Position numbers and translations under genes: made by a program
Source of the DNA: an uncultured bacterium
GTDB lineage: Bacteria > Myxococcota_A > Bradymonadia > UBA7976 > VGTA01
Assembly (NCBI GenBank): GCA_943788935.1
Contig: CALSSE010000011.1
Location: 434,001-498,000 of the forward strand
Direction: 5' to 3'
Length of the DNA stretch: 64,000 nt
Part shown: piece by piece, positions 44,515 to 52,721 of the stretch
Position numbering within the stretch: position 1 is the first letter of the stretch
Layout: each line of letters starts with the position of its first letter
Notes under the pieces: model-generated
Database searches by the model: none
Told to the model about the DNA's origin: nothing
What the model saw: only the letters and a program-made list of their open reading frames with translations

Positions 44515-45767
44515 TGAGTCACCTCGATGTTGGCGTTGATCAATGAGGGGATGAGAGGCATCTCACTCTCTTGATTCGGAAGAGATGAAGGCAGGGTCGT
44601 GGTCTGATGAGCTTGAGCGCCAATAGGCCGAGGACGTCGAGGGGCTGATCGGTCATCACTGCTAGGTTCCATCATCCATAACACTCCACCTGTGGTGAGA
44701 CTCGTAATCCCAAGACCTAATAAGATGTTAGTCATCATGACCCAGCGATTACCGACCTCAATATCATCTTCAGCGATCAATAATTGGTCATCTCTACGAG
44801 CTTCGAGGTCGCTGTAAAGACCTTGAGCAGAGAGGCCCGTGAATACCCCACCACCAACGAGTGCTGCCCCTGTACCGATCACCACCCAAGGAGTATATGA
44901 GCTTGAGGCTTCAACAGGCGTGATGAGCTCTTCACGCCCTGCTTCAGTCAAGACCACATCGACGGTGAGCGGTTCTTGAGGCCGGACATTCACTTTTCGC
45001 ACCCAAGGTGTATAGCCAGGTTTGGTCACTCTGATCTCTCTGGCCCCTTGTCGCACCAAGATCGGTTTAAGGAGGGGACTCTCACCTCTTTGGCGACGGT
45101 CTATGTAAATTTGAGCGCCTCGACGGTTGATCAAAAATCTTACTGGAGCGACCTCAGCCTCGCTGTAAAGACTGATCGCTACTTGCGACGAAGCGCCTTC
45201 TTGGAGCTTAAGAGTTTGACTCTCTGGTACATACCCATCGAGCTCAGCGATGATCTGATAGGTTCCCGGGAGGAGCTTCATTCGATGAGGAGTTTGACCA
45301 ACTGATCCATTCGCACGATCGTTGATGTAAAGATAAGCCCCACTAGGCTGGCTAGTGATCATTACCTCTTCATACTGACTCTGAAGACGGGACTGCAGCC
45401 CTCTAATGCGGCTGATAGCATCAGGGACGCGACCATCTCCCGGCGCCTCATCGATAAAGCGCTGGTAATACTTAAGGGACAGCCTCCAAACTTTGGCGCG
45501 CTCATAGAGTTGAGCGACATCATACATCATCGCCGGCTGAGGTAGAATGGATAGAGCTCGACGCATCGCTTCGGCCGCCTCTTTATATTTACCTTGCCCA
45601 GTAAATTCTCCGGCCTGCTTCATGGCTGAGTCGTATCGTGGATTACTCTCAGGAGCCTGAGCTACCCCCTCTTCGGTGAGACCGAGGAGCAGTAACGCTG
45701 GTAGGCATAGGACAAATAAACCTATGATAATGGGTCTCTTTGACGGGTATAGTAACGAACTAAGCAT
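44511..45767 (-). CDS. TPR-PEGA protein with two C-terminal membrane helices (second copy)
   Basis: The product has 418 residues. Order: signal peptide (GLFVLCLPALLLLGLTEEGVAQA), TPR region at ~45-130 (GKYKEAAEAMRRALSILPQPAMMYDVAQLYERAKVWRLSLKYYQRFI), two PEGA domains (ITSQPSGAYLYINDRANGSVGQTPHRMKLLPGTYQI; FLINRRGAQIYIDRRQRGESPLLKPILVRQGAREI), and two membrane helices near 290-310 and 340-360 around ~35 polar residues. It shares its plan with the gene at 34564 but has one more PEGA. It leads a coupled operon with the TSP3/propeller lipoprotein and probably the PKD giant. Confidence 0.84.
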   Translation of the reverse strand: MLSSLLYPSKRPIIIGLFVLCLPALLLLGLTEEGVAQAPESNPRYDSAMKQAGEFTGQGKYKEAAEAMRRALSILPQPAMMYDVAQLYERAKVWRLSLKYYQRFIDEAPGDGRVPDAISRIRGLQSRLQSQYEEVMITSQPSGAYLYINDRANGSVGQTPHRMKLLPGTYQIIAELDGYVPESQTLKLQEGASSQVAISLYSEAEVAPVRFLINRRGAQIYIDRRQRGESPLLKPILVRQGAREIRVTKPGYTPWVRKVNVRPQEPLTVDVVLTEAGREELITPVEASSSYTPWVVIGTGAALVGGGVFTGLSAQGLYSDLEARRDDQLLIAEDDIEVGNRWVMMTNILLGLGITSLTTGGVLWMMEPSSDDRSAPRRPRPIGAQAHQTTTLPSSLPNQESEMPLIPSLINANIEVTQ

Positions 45768-45863
45768 GATACATCCTTAAGCTATCTCTCTCCTCACAGA
45801 ATAACATGGGAGATGATGGTCGCTAGCAGATGTTAGTTTAGGCTCTGCAGACGTTCAAGACTT

Positions 45864-45930
45864 CTTATAGATTTGATTGTCTTTTAGATTTGAACGTCTT
45901 TTAGATTTGAACGTCTTTTAGGTTTGAACG
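45864..45930. repeat. 17-bp direct repeat, about four copies
   Basis: Units at 45881-45897 and 45898-45914 are identical (cttttagatttgaacgt). Then comes 45915-45930 with one change, and a degenerate unit at 45864-45880. They lie in the 181-nt gap between the acyl-CoA dehydrogenase 3' end and the PEGA gene 5' end, so they sit in the latter's upstream region. Confidence 0.85.
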
Positions 45931-45948
45931 ATGAGTCGGCGTTGAGAC

Positions 45949-47112
45949 CTATCGTCTGAATAACTCACGAGAGATGATGAGTCGTTGTATTTGGCTGGTT
46001 CCCTCATAAATCTGAAAGATCTTTGAGTCACGTAAGAGCTTCTCTACAGGGTATTCTGTATTAAAGCCGTTACCGCCAAATACTTGAACGGCGTCACTCG
46101 CCACTCTATGTGCCGTATCAGCCGCAAAGCATTTAGCCATAGAAGCGTACATCGTGTTTCTGACTCCCTGATCAATCGTCCACGCTGATTTCCATACTAA
46201 GAGGCGTGCTGCTTCGATATCCTTCGCCATATCAGCGATCATAAAGCTCACTGCTTGATGTTGGGCAATGGGACGACCCATCGTCTCTCGCTCTTTGGCA
46301 TAATCAACCGCGTGCTCATAAGCGGCACGAGCGAGGCCCACTGCGCCAGCAGCGACTAAGGGTCGAGTGATGTCAAAAGCCTTCATGGCAATTTTGAAGC
46401 CTTGGCCCTCTTCACCGAGTCGGTTTTCGATAGGAACAACGACATCCTCAAATTTAACTCCACGAGTATCGCTCGCTCTTTGCCCCATGTTCCACTCTTT
46501 CCGGCCGAGCGTAATTCCTGGTGTATCACCGTCGACGATGAAGCCTGTCATTCCACGATTTCCGGCATTTGGGTCTGTTTTAGCGAGGACAAAGAACCAG
46601 TTCGCTTTACCTGCATTCGTGATCCACATTTTCTCGCCATTGATGACATATTGATCACCTCGACGAACTGCGGTTGTCCGGAGGGCGGCAACATCTGAAC
46701 CAGCGTTGGGCTCGGTGACTCCATAGGCAGCGAATAATAGTTCATCACCCATTCTTCCGAGGTACTTTTTCTTCTGCGCTTCGCTGCCCGCTACAATCAC
46801 TGGCGCTTGTGCTAAAGTATTTGCCTCGATCACTGTAGAAATACCGGTACATCCCCAAGCGTTTTCCTCTGCTAAGACGACACCGTCAAGCACTCCCAAC
46901 CCCAGGCCACCGTATTCTTCAGGGATATGGGTATTAATAAGCCCTAACTCCCACGCTTCTTGAAGAACTGTCATCGGAAATTCACCGCTATGATCATGGT
47001 GAGCGGTCACGGGACGAATCCTCTCCCGAGCAAATGTTCGGGCCATACGCTGTAGAGCCTCTTGGTCCTCATTTAATTTAAAGCATACTCCGGTAGATGA
47101 AGGTTTGGACAT
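45949..47112 (-). CDS. Acyl-CoA dehydrogenase
   Basis: This 387-residue FAD-dependent enzyme of beta-oxidation has AAGGAG 7 nt before ATG 47112. Motifs include [21 protein letters not shown], the flavin block [36 protein letters not shown], and YEGTSQIQR with the MCAD-type catalytic base Glu370. MCAD/SCAD-like chain preference is likely but not fixed by sequence. It is a single gene with no other beta-oxidation gene nearby. Confidence 0.95.
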   Translation of the reverse strand: MSKPSSTGVCFKLNEDQEALQRMARTFARERIRPVTAHHDHSGEFPMTVLQEAWELGLINTHIPEEYGGLGLGVLDGVVLAEENAWGCTGISTVIEANTLAQAPVIVAGSEAQKKKYLGRMGDELLFAAYGVTEPNAGSDVAALRTTAVRRGDQYVINGEKMWITNAGKANWFFVLAKTDPNAGNRGMTGFIVDGDTPGITLGRKEWNMGQRASDTRGVKFEDVVVPIENRLGEEGQGFKIAMKAFDITRPLVAAGAVGLARAAYEHAVDYAKERETMGRPIAQHQAVSFMIADMAKDIEAARLLVWKSAWTIDQGVRNTMYASMAKCFAADTAHRVASDAVQVFGGNGFNTEYPVEKLLRDSKIFQIYEGTSQIQRLIISRELFRR

Positions 47113-47314
47113 CCTAGGGCTCCTTGTCTGATAAACAATCGGGTTGAATTCATTCTAGAAAGATCTAAATTACTACTATTAGATCATAACTTAATCATAG
47201 AATAAGTGATTATAAAGTCGCCCTTGAGAAGAGCCGCTCCTCAAATCTCTAGCGAGCTTAAAGCACCAAGCATGATGTTGACCTGTCTTATGATAATCAA
47301 GGAGAATCCACTTA

Positions 47315-48004
47315 ATGATAACTACTAGATCTCGATCATTCATTGATTTTAAGCCTTTAGTAAAACATGTAGGCGTTCCAATGATTATTTCCATTGTAGG
47401 AGTCATCACCTGTTCGTTCCCTGTAGAGGCCCAAGAGCTGTTTGAGTTTAGGCCCAACAGTCAGTCTACTGAAGACGCTAAACGTCAGGCTGATCACTCG
47501 CGGTTATCGACACTGCCTACCTTAACCATGTTAGCTCAATATAGGGGGGAAGAGGGACGTGGTGTTCAATATCTCGATGAGATTGAGCGCGCTAAATACC
47601 TAGTACATTATTGCGGTCAGCTACTCTGTGACGAGCATGGCTTACCATTGAACTCTAAGGTGAGCGCTCCCTACCAACGAGTGAAAGTGTTCCCTAAGCT
47701 CCAAGAGGGGATTAAAAATACTCAAGTCGGTCTGGCGATTTATGTGATGGATGAATCTGGCAGAATCTGGATCAGCTTTGAGGCTGAAAAAAATGTATTA
47801 CATCACTCCTCACTGCTCAGTGGTGCTTCGGTTTCAGCTGCTGGTGAGATGATTATCTTTGAGGGGAGGCTCTATGGTATTAACAATTACAGTGGGCACT
47901 ATCAACCACCTCCCATTGTGATCGAGAGAACGCTAAAGGTCCTCAGATCTCACGGAATATCGACTACCGGATTATTCGTCAGTCGCCATGGGAGTGACTT
48001 CTAA
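47315..48004 (+). CDS. Secreted protein with SGHY-type domain
   Basis: The product has 229 residues with AAGGAG 10 nt before ATG 47315. A signal peptide ends around CSFPVEA (residue ~40). The C-terminal half carries VLHHSSLLSGASVSAAGEM, then GRLYGINNYSGHYQPPP, then a helix with LRSHGIST. I recall this pattern (SSFLxGxxVxxAGE ... I-x-N-x-SGHYxP) from plant IQM calmodulin-binding proteins and from assorted bacterial effector-like proteins. The biochemical activity is unknown to me. The N-terminal half (RGEEGRGVQYLDEIERAKYLVHY) contains no motif I know. Confidence 0.7.
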   Translation: MITTRSRSFIDFKPLVKHVGVPMIISIVGVITCSFPVEAQELFEFRPNSQSTEDAKRQADHSRLSTLPTLTMLAQYRGEEGRGVQYLDEIERAKYLVHYCGQLLCDEHGLPLNSKVSAPYQRVKVFPKLQEGIKNTQVGLAIYVMDESGRIWISFEAEKNVLHHSSLLSGASVSAAGEMIIFEGRLYGINNYSGHYQPPPIVIERTLKVLRSHGISTTGLFVSRHGSDF

Positions 48005-48055
48005 AGCTCTGCTTATGGAGACACTGAGTATATAGGAGGCTTCCAAACGCTCTCT

Positions 48056-48964
48056 TTAACGACCTTCGGGGAGTGAGCAGAGCTTATCTAGGGGACATAC
48101 TTCACAAATCGGTGGGCTCTTAAATCCTAAGCATGAGCCGCTGATCCCCAAATGAGCGAGAGCAAAGTCATACTTAATGGGGTCTTGGGGAGCGAGACGT
48201 CTCAGGGCGGAGGTGATCTCAACAGCGGTTTTTAGGTCAGCGCTCTTCCGTTGGGTGAGCCCGATCGCGTGGCTGAGTCGATATATATGTACATCGAGGG
48301 GTATGATTAAGCGGTGAGGACCTAGATCATTCCAGCTCCCGAGGTCTATGATGTCAGGTCCTCTTACCATCCATCGAAGCCACATATTGATTCTCTTAAG
48401 CGCGCTCCCCTTACTAGGATTAGAGAAGAGATGGTGGAAGCCGCGGCTTGATGGGAAGTCTAGAGTAGACTCAATGACCTCATTGTATAGACCCTGGTAG
48501 GCGGTGAGTAGATGAGGGTCGGTAGAGGTATTATAGGCTCGCATACAATGCCCGAGGCTCTTATGCTTAAAGAGGATGTAGCCGATTCCTCGCCATACTC
48601 TCTCTAGGTCAGGTGGACGAGTGAATCGATAGATAAAGTCTTCAAAACGGTTCGGAGTCGTCTCATTAGAGCTTTGTCTCTTAAAGTCTTCAAGCGCCGA
48701 CTTCGCCGGTCGTTTTCCCAACGCTGGTAACAGGTTCTCTATGGTATCGCCGATCGATTTGACCCTCCCATAAGAGAGGAGAGCAGCGATGAGCGCGACG
48801 ACTTCCTGATCGAGCGGATCGCCGTAACGCTTAGGAAACCGAATTGGATCAGCGGCAATTCGTTGTTGCGGATTAAGTTGGTCGATGAGCTGATCTAGCG
48901 CTTGTTGAATGCTTCGCTCTCTAGTGCTCAGTCTCCTCTGTTTAGTCTCTGTATGTGTCATCAT
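48056..48964 (-). CDS. TIGR02757/DUF2400 family protein with C-terminal Cys cluster
   Basis: This 302-residue protein starts at an ATG with AGAGG just upstream. Core motifs are DPIRFPKRYGDPLDQEVVALIAALLSYGRV, FIYRF near residue 115, RWMVRGPD and LDVHIYRLSHAIGLTQRKSADLKTA. It ends with C-x8-C-x2-C-x5-C (SCLGFKSPPICEVCPLDKLC), like the [4Fe-4S] loop of endonuclease III. I place it in the HhH-GPD glycosylase-like TIGR02757 family. No activity is established that I know of. It lies 5 nt downstream of recX on the same strand, which supports a link to DNA repair. Confidence 0.88.
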   Translation of the reverse strand: MMTHTETKQRRLSTRERSIQQALDQLIDQLNPQQRIAADPIRFPKRYGDPLDQEVVALIAALLSYGRVKSIGDTIENLLPALGKRPAKSALEDFKRQSSNETTPNRFEDFIYRFTRPPDLERVWRGIGYILFKHKSLGHCMRAYNTSTDPHLLTAYQGLYNEVIESTLDFPSSRGFHHLFSNPSKGSALKRINMWLRWMVRGPDIIDLGSWNDLGPHRLIIPLDVHIYRLSHAIGLTQRKSADLKTAVEITSALRRLAPQDPIKYDFALAHLGISGSCLGFKSPPICEVCPLDKLCSLPEGR

Positions 48965-48969
48965 AACCT

Positions 48970-50076
48970 CTATACATCACCCATAATAAGCCACTCTTCT
49001 GCTTCCTCGAGGGAGGCTTTAAGTACTCTCTGAGCGATCCCATAGCTGAAGCCCCGTCGCGCGAGTTTAGCGAGCTGTTTTTGAAAAGTGGGATAATCTA
49101 ATTGATGAGCTCCCCAAGGACCGATTCGTTTTTTCTTAGCGGCGCGTGCGGCAGCGTATAAGTTGGGATCAATCGCCGTCGCTTCGGTTTGGAGATAGCT
49201 TTGATCGAGAGCATCTTCTATACAATTCGCCGCGATCTTCTTCTGCTTCATTTTTTGTCTAGCCGCTCTCCTCGCTAAGCCTCTACGCTTTAATGATCGA
49301 GCGAGACCGACAGCGAAGCGCTCATCATCAAGTCCACCATGGAGTTTGGCAAACTCGACCGCGACGTCGATCCATTGTTGATGAACCGAAGAGTCTTCCG
49401 TCTCTCGAGTCTCTGCTTTACGGATCTTATTAAGCAACACTGTCTTAAAGTGTTGTTCGCTAGCGTTAAAACGCGCGAGATATTTAATGCCTGCGTTCTT
49501 GAGCCATTCTCCATTGATAGGAGGTCTCTGCTTCTCTCGCCGCTTGCGTCCACGCTCTCTGCCTTGATCTAGCTCTCTGCTTTGATCTCGCTCTCTGCTT
49601 TGATCTCGCTCTCTGCTTTGATCTCGCTCTCTGCTTTGATCTCGCTCTCTCCTTCGTCTCTGACCATTCTCTCGCTGAATGGGTGTATTACGAGTGTTTT
49701 TTGAGCTTCGGTTTGCCCAAGATGATCTCGCTTCTTCTGCCTTCTTGGAACGCTTCTTTGAGCGTTCATCCATCTTTGTTTTACGCTCACGCTCTCTCTC
49801 TGTGATATGGTCATCAGAGAGGGTAAAAGCACGCCAACCCTCTTCCGCTGTAAACTGAATTGAGTCTGTCTCTTTTTGCGCCCCTCGCCACCCTGCATTC
49901 TGTACTGACGTTCGGATCTTCGCGAGCGCGGCCTGAGACTCAGAGAGGCTCATTGATTCTTGATGATTGGTCTTTTGAGCGCGATCATGAGCGGCGACCT
50001 CTCTCCACTGAGAGCTCACCTGTGAAGGATGAAGAGAGGGCTCATCTGTATCGCAGAGCGCTTTTTGATCACTCAT
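48970..50076 (-). CDS. recX: RecX-like regulatory protein with long repeat-bearing N-terminus
   Basis: The protein has 368 residues, more than twice the usual 150-170. The RecX domain is confined to about residues 190-365 (YLARFNASEQHFKTVLLNKI, LDDERFAVGLARSLKRRGLARRAARQKMKQKKI, FSYGIAQRVL). RecX caps RecA filaments and restrains recombination. The N-terminal ~185 residues are hydrophilic, very charged and low-complexity, with five RERDQS repeats, and are probably disordered. It is coupled to the DUF2400-type gene. No recA is in the window. Confidence 0.88.
   Translation of the reverse strand: MSDQKALCDTDEPSLHPSQVSSQWREVAAHDRAQKTNHQESMSLSESQAALAKIRTSVQNAGWRGAQKETDSIQFTAEEGWRAFTLSDDHITERERERKTKMDERSKKRSKKAEEARSSWANRSSKNTRNTPIQRENGQRRRRERDQSRERDQSRERDQSRERDQSRELDQGRERGRKRREKQRPPINGEWLKNAGIKYLARFNASEQHFKTVLLNKIRKAETRETEDSSVHQQWIDVAVEFAKLHGGLDDERFAVGLARSLKRRGLARRAARQKMKQKKIAANCIEDALDQSYLQTEATAIDPNLYAAARAAKKKRIGPWGAHQLDYPTFQKQLAKLARRGFSYGIAQRVLKASLEEAEEWLIMGDV
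49555..49644 (-). repeat. 18-bp tandem repeat, 5 copies (codes RERDQS)
   Basis: Four identical units of ctctctgctttgatctcg (49573-49644) and one diverged unit (49555-49572) lie in frame in the disordered N-terminal part of recX. A second frame is also open through the array (SEIKAE repeats), which is a by-product. Confidence 0.94.
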
Positions 50077-50275
50077 GATTTGATCCCACGATAGCCGCCT
50101 CGACTTTGATACTGGTCTTCTACTGGTTGAGCATATCTATTCCACGCTCTATGGCGAGAAAAACTATAAGGTTCTAGTGATCATGGCGCTAATACGTTAT
50201 GTGCTTCGTCATCAATGAACCAAAGAGATCATGATCAATACCTATAATCTGTCCACGTGTTCAAGAGGTTACCGA

Positions 50276-50815
50276 ATGCAATATTCTCCTATGAATATCA
50301 CTCTAATAAAGAGACCCACGGTCAAAGCGCTCCTTGATAGAGAGAAAGTCTATGAACAGACGCTCAAGTCTAGGGTCGTGAGGCTTCTCTCTGATTCAAG
50401 GCTGAGCGACAGAATCCCTGCGTGCGCTGAACTCTGCATTACTTTGCTTGATAATCCAGAGATTCAAGATCTTAACCGGGAGTATCGTAATCAAGATAAG
50501 ACGACAGATGTGCTCAGCTTTTCGATGCTAGAAGGAGAGAGCTTTGATCTTCCTGATGGGTTACCTGTCCCTTTAGGTGATATCATGATCAGCGTAGAGG
50601 TGGCGCTGCTCCAATCTACTCGGGGAGCCTTGCCTCGTTTGCATTCACGTCTAAAGAGTGAACATTGGGGACTCGCCGAAGAGCTTAGCTTTCTCATCCT
50701 TCATGGTGTTCTACACCTACTTGGCTATGACCATGAGTCAGAGTCAGATGCAGAACAAATGGAGTCTCTTGAGGCAGAGCTCCTCAGGGTGGTACTACCA
50801 AAAATCTGTCACTAA
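50276..50815 (+). CDS. ybeY: Endoribonuclease YbeY
   Basis: The protein has 179 residues from ATG 50276, chosen because AGAGG lies 7 nt upstream; ATG 50231 would add 15 residues. The metal-binding motif HGVLHLLGYDH is complete. The core NREYRNQDKTTDVLSFSM is the conserved YbeY block. YbeY is a single-strand-specific RNase for 16S rRNA 3'-end maturation and ribosome quality control. Its usual neighbours phoH and the HlyC-type Co/Mg exporter gene are absent here. Confidence 0.95.
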   Translation: MQYSPMNITLIKRPTVKALLDREKVYEQTLKSRVVRLLSDSRLSDRIPACAELCITLLDNPEIQDLNREYRNQDKTTDVLSFSMLEGESFDLPDGLPVPLGDIMISVEVALLQSTRGALPRLHSRLKSEHWGLAEELSFLILHGVLHLLGYDHESESDAEQMESLEAELLRVVLPKICH

Positions 50816-50863
50816 AATCTCTAGCCCTCCCTATGATTTTATCAACTTTATAAAGAGAAGAAG

Positions 50864-52051
50864 ATGTCTAACTCAGCCTATATCCCGCAAATAAATGCGC
50901 CATCAGAGCTTATTTCAGTCCTAAATTTACGTCACTTTTTTTCGTTCAGAGAAGTGGTCAGAGTATGGGGTATAGTGCTGATGACAGTGTTAGTCACAGC
51001 AAGCCCTAGTCTTTCTTTGAAGGCGTTTGCTGATGATCCTCGAGAGCTGAACTTGACTCCTAAAGAGGTGTCATCGTCGTTTGTAGGTCCTCAGAGACCA
51101 AAGCGCGCTGCAGAGTCCGCTCCCGTAAATAAAGAGGAGCGAGGCGATTCGGTGACTAAGCGAGCTGAGAGTCGGTCTTTACCGGCAGCGTTGACCCTTG
51201 TTAATCGGCGATTCTTGGAGTCTCTACGAGAGCCGATCGCCCATGAGAGATCGACTCTTGGGCCGGCGATCTTCTTTGAGCGAAACGTCTTGAAGCTCGT
51301 TAAAGGAGGTGAGGTGATCGCTTCCGCTAAAGCGGCCCCTACTATCTTCTTTCACCAAGTAAAAGCTTATAGCCATATGTGCATGACGGTAGCGGTTAAG
51401 CTATGGAGGCTTAGAGAGGTGAAGCATCAACGACAATGGGCTAGTGAATATATTGTTGAGGTGGACGCCGCCCAGCAGGCAGTGAAGACCTTGGGCCTCT
51501 CTACCTCGGTCGCCGCTCGTCAAATTACTCTGAGCGCGTTGACGCATGCCATTTTAGATGAGGCCTCAGAGAAGAAGATCTCTTCAGGGCGATTGCAGGC
51601 TTATATTAATTCAGTTAAGCCTCTGATTCTTAAGAACTTTGATGATGCTGCTCAAGATCATATTGATCAACTTGATCGAGCTTTCAAGGAGCTGAGTAGC
51701 GTGCTGACCGAAGAGGAACTAGGTCAGCTACAAGCCTTCACTTATGGACCGAGGGGGCCTCGTAGTGGTAATTTGATCGTTCAATATTTAGCTCATCTAA
51801 TGGGTCAGGAGGAGCTAGTCGAGGGAGCGCGAGTCGTGTACGCAGAAGCTGTCTCCGAAGCCGAGGCGACCTTTAACTTAATGTCCAAGTTTAATATTGA
51901 GCAGGCGCTAGGGGTGATCTTCTTTGAGGACCCTATGGGTTTACAGAGAGATGTACTCGCTGATTCAGCGCGCCGGATTCTTAGTGCTCGACCAAGGAAA
52001 CGGCTCACTAGCCTCCCTAGTGAGAGGCTTCTCAAGCCGCTAAGTGAATAG
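50864..52051 (+). CDS. Hypothetical secreted protein
   Basis: The product has 395 residues. The N-terminus has a long polar stretch and then a hydrophobic signal core (VWGIVLMTVLVTASPSLSLKAFA, cleavage near residue 56), so export is likely. After a Pro/Lys-rich linker, residues ~110-390 are predicted mostly helical with no motif I recognise (TIFFHQVKAYSHMCMTVAVKLWRLREVKHQ is the most distinctive stretch). It starts 48 nt after ybeY and may be read with it. It is convergent with the shikimate-kinase-like gene. Confidence 0.7.
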   Translation: MSNSAYIPQINAPSELISVLNLRHFFSFREVVRVWGIVLMTVLVTASPSLSLKAFADDPRELNLTPKEVSSSFVGPQRPKRAAESAPVNKEERGDSVTKRAESRSLPAALTLVNRRFLESLREPIAHERSTLGPAIFFERNVLKLVKGGEVIASAKAAPTIFFHQVKAYSHMCMTVAVKLWRLREVKHQRQWASEYIVEVDAAQQAVKTLGLSTSVAARQITLSALTHAILDEASEKKISSGRLQAYINSVKPLILKNFDDAAQDHIDQLDRAFKELSSVLTEEELGQLQAFTYGPRGPRSGNLIVQYLAHLMGQEELVEGARVVYAEAVSEAEATFNLMSKFNIEQALGVIFFEDPMGLQRDVLADSARRILSARPRKRLTSLPSERLLKPLSE

Positions 52052-52079
52052 CGCTAAGTCTCGATCACGCTACTGAAGG

Positions 52080-52649
52080 TTATGTGAGCCAGGAGAACCG
52101 TTTGTTGACACGTTGGGCGGTCTCGAGGGCTCCTAAATCTCCAGCGTCGATGAGGACCTCTGCTTTTTCATAAAGAGGCTCCCTTCTCTTGAGCAGGGGG
52201 AGGAGCTCACTTAAACTCTCTGGAGAACGGCGGACCCATAAGGGGAAACGTTGGGGGTTCTCTTGTCGTCCACGCTGTACTCGTTTTAGGAGAGAGCGTT
52301 GAGGTCGTCGGATATAGACGAGCGTTGTCCTACTCAAGCAGAGCTCAAGATTCTCCTCATCGAGTAGAGCCCCATCTCCTAGACAGATCAATCGAGCGGG
52401 AGACATTTTTAAAGCTCTCTTGAGGTGCTTGGATTCTAAGGCGCGCCATCTCGACTCGCCTTCTTCCAAATAGAGTTGAGCGAGGCTCATCCCTACATCA
52501 TGTTCAACGAGTTTATCCAATTCTACAAAGGGAATACCGGTGAGCGTAGAGATAAAGTACCCGATGCTATGCACCTCACTGCCCATAAAGCCGATAAGAC
52601 AGACTGGACGGTCTAAATATACTAAGGGGTAGGGATCGTAGTAGCCCAT
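52080..52649 (-). CDS. Shikimate-kinase-fold protein lacking the P-loop lysine
   Basis: The 189-residue product aligns by eye along the whole of shikimate kinase: CLIGFMG at the P-loop, VELDKLVEHDVGMSLAQLYLEEGESRWRALESKHL (substrate-site Asp and the GE-R-E block), and LKRREPLYEKAEVLID at the end. However, the Walker A motif, normally GFMGAGKST, reads GFMGSEVHS, so the phosphate-binding Lys is Val26 and the Gly before it is Glu. The GGG substrate loop is GDG. ATP use in the normal way is improbable. It may be a regulatory or scaffold relative. It is not beside other aro genes. Confidence 0.82.
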   Translation of the reverse strand: MGYYDPYPLVYLDRPVCLIGFMGSEVHSIGYFISTLTGIPFVELDKLVEHDVGMSLAQLYLEEGESRWRALESKHLKRALKMSPARLICLGDGALLDEENLELCLSRTTLVYIRRPQRSLLKRVQRGRQENPQRFPLWVRRSPESLSELLPLLKRREPLYEKAEVLIDAGDLGALETAQRVNKRFSWLT

Positions 52650-52721
52650 ATATGGTCAACTCACTTCTCTCTCGATAAGAGGTTGAGGACAGAAGAGGCT
52701 CTTTACCTGATCATTAACTGA

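Noticed and set aside
49569..49898. Alternative minus-strand frame with SEIKAE repeats inside recX
   Set aside because: It has no independent start signal and shares the repeat DNA; the recX frame carries the conserved domain.
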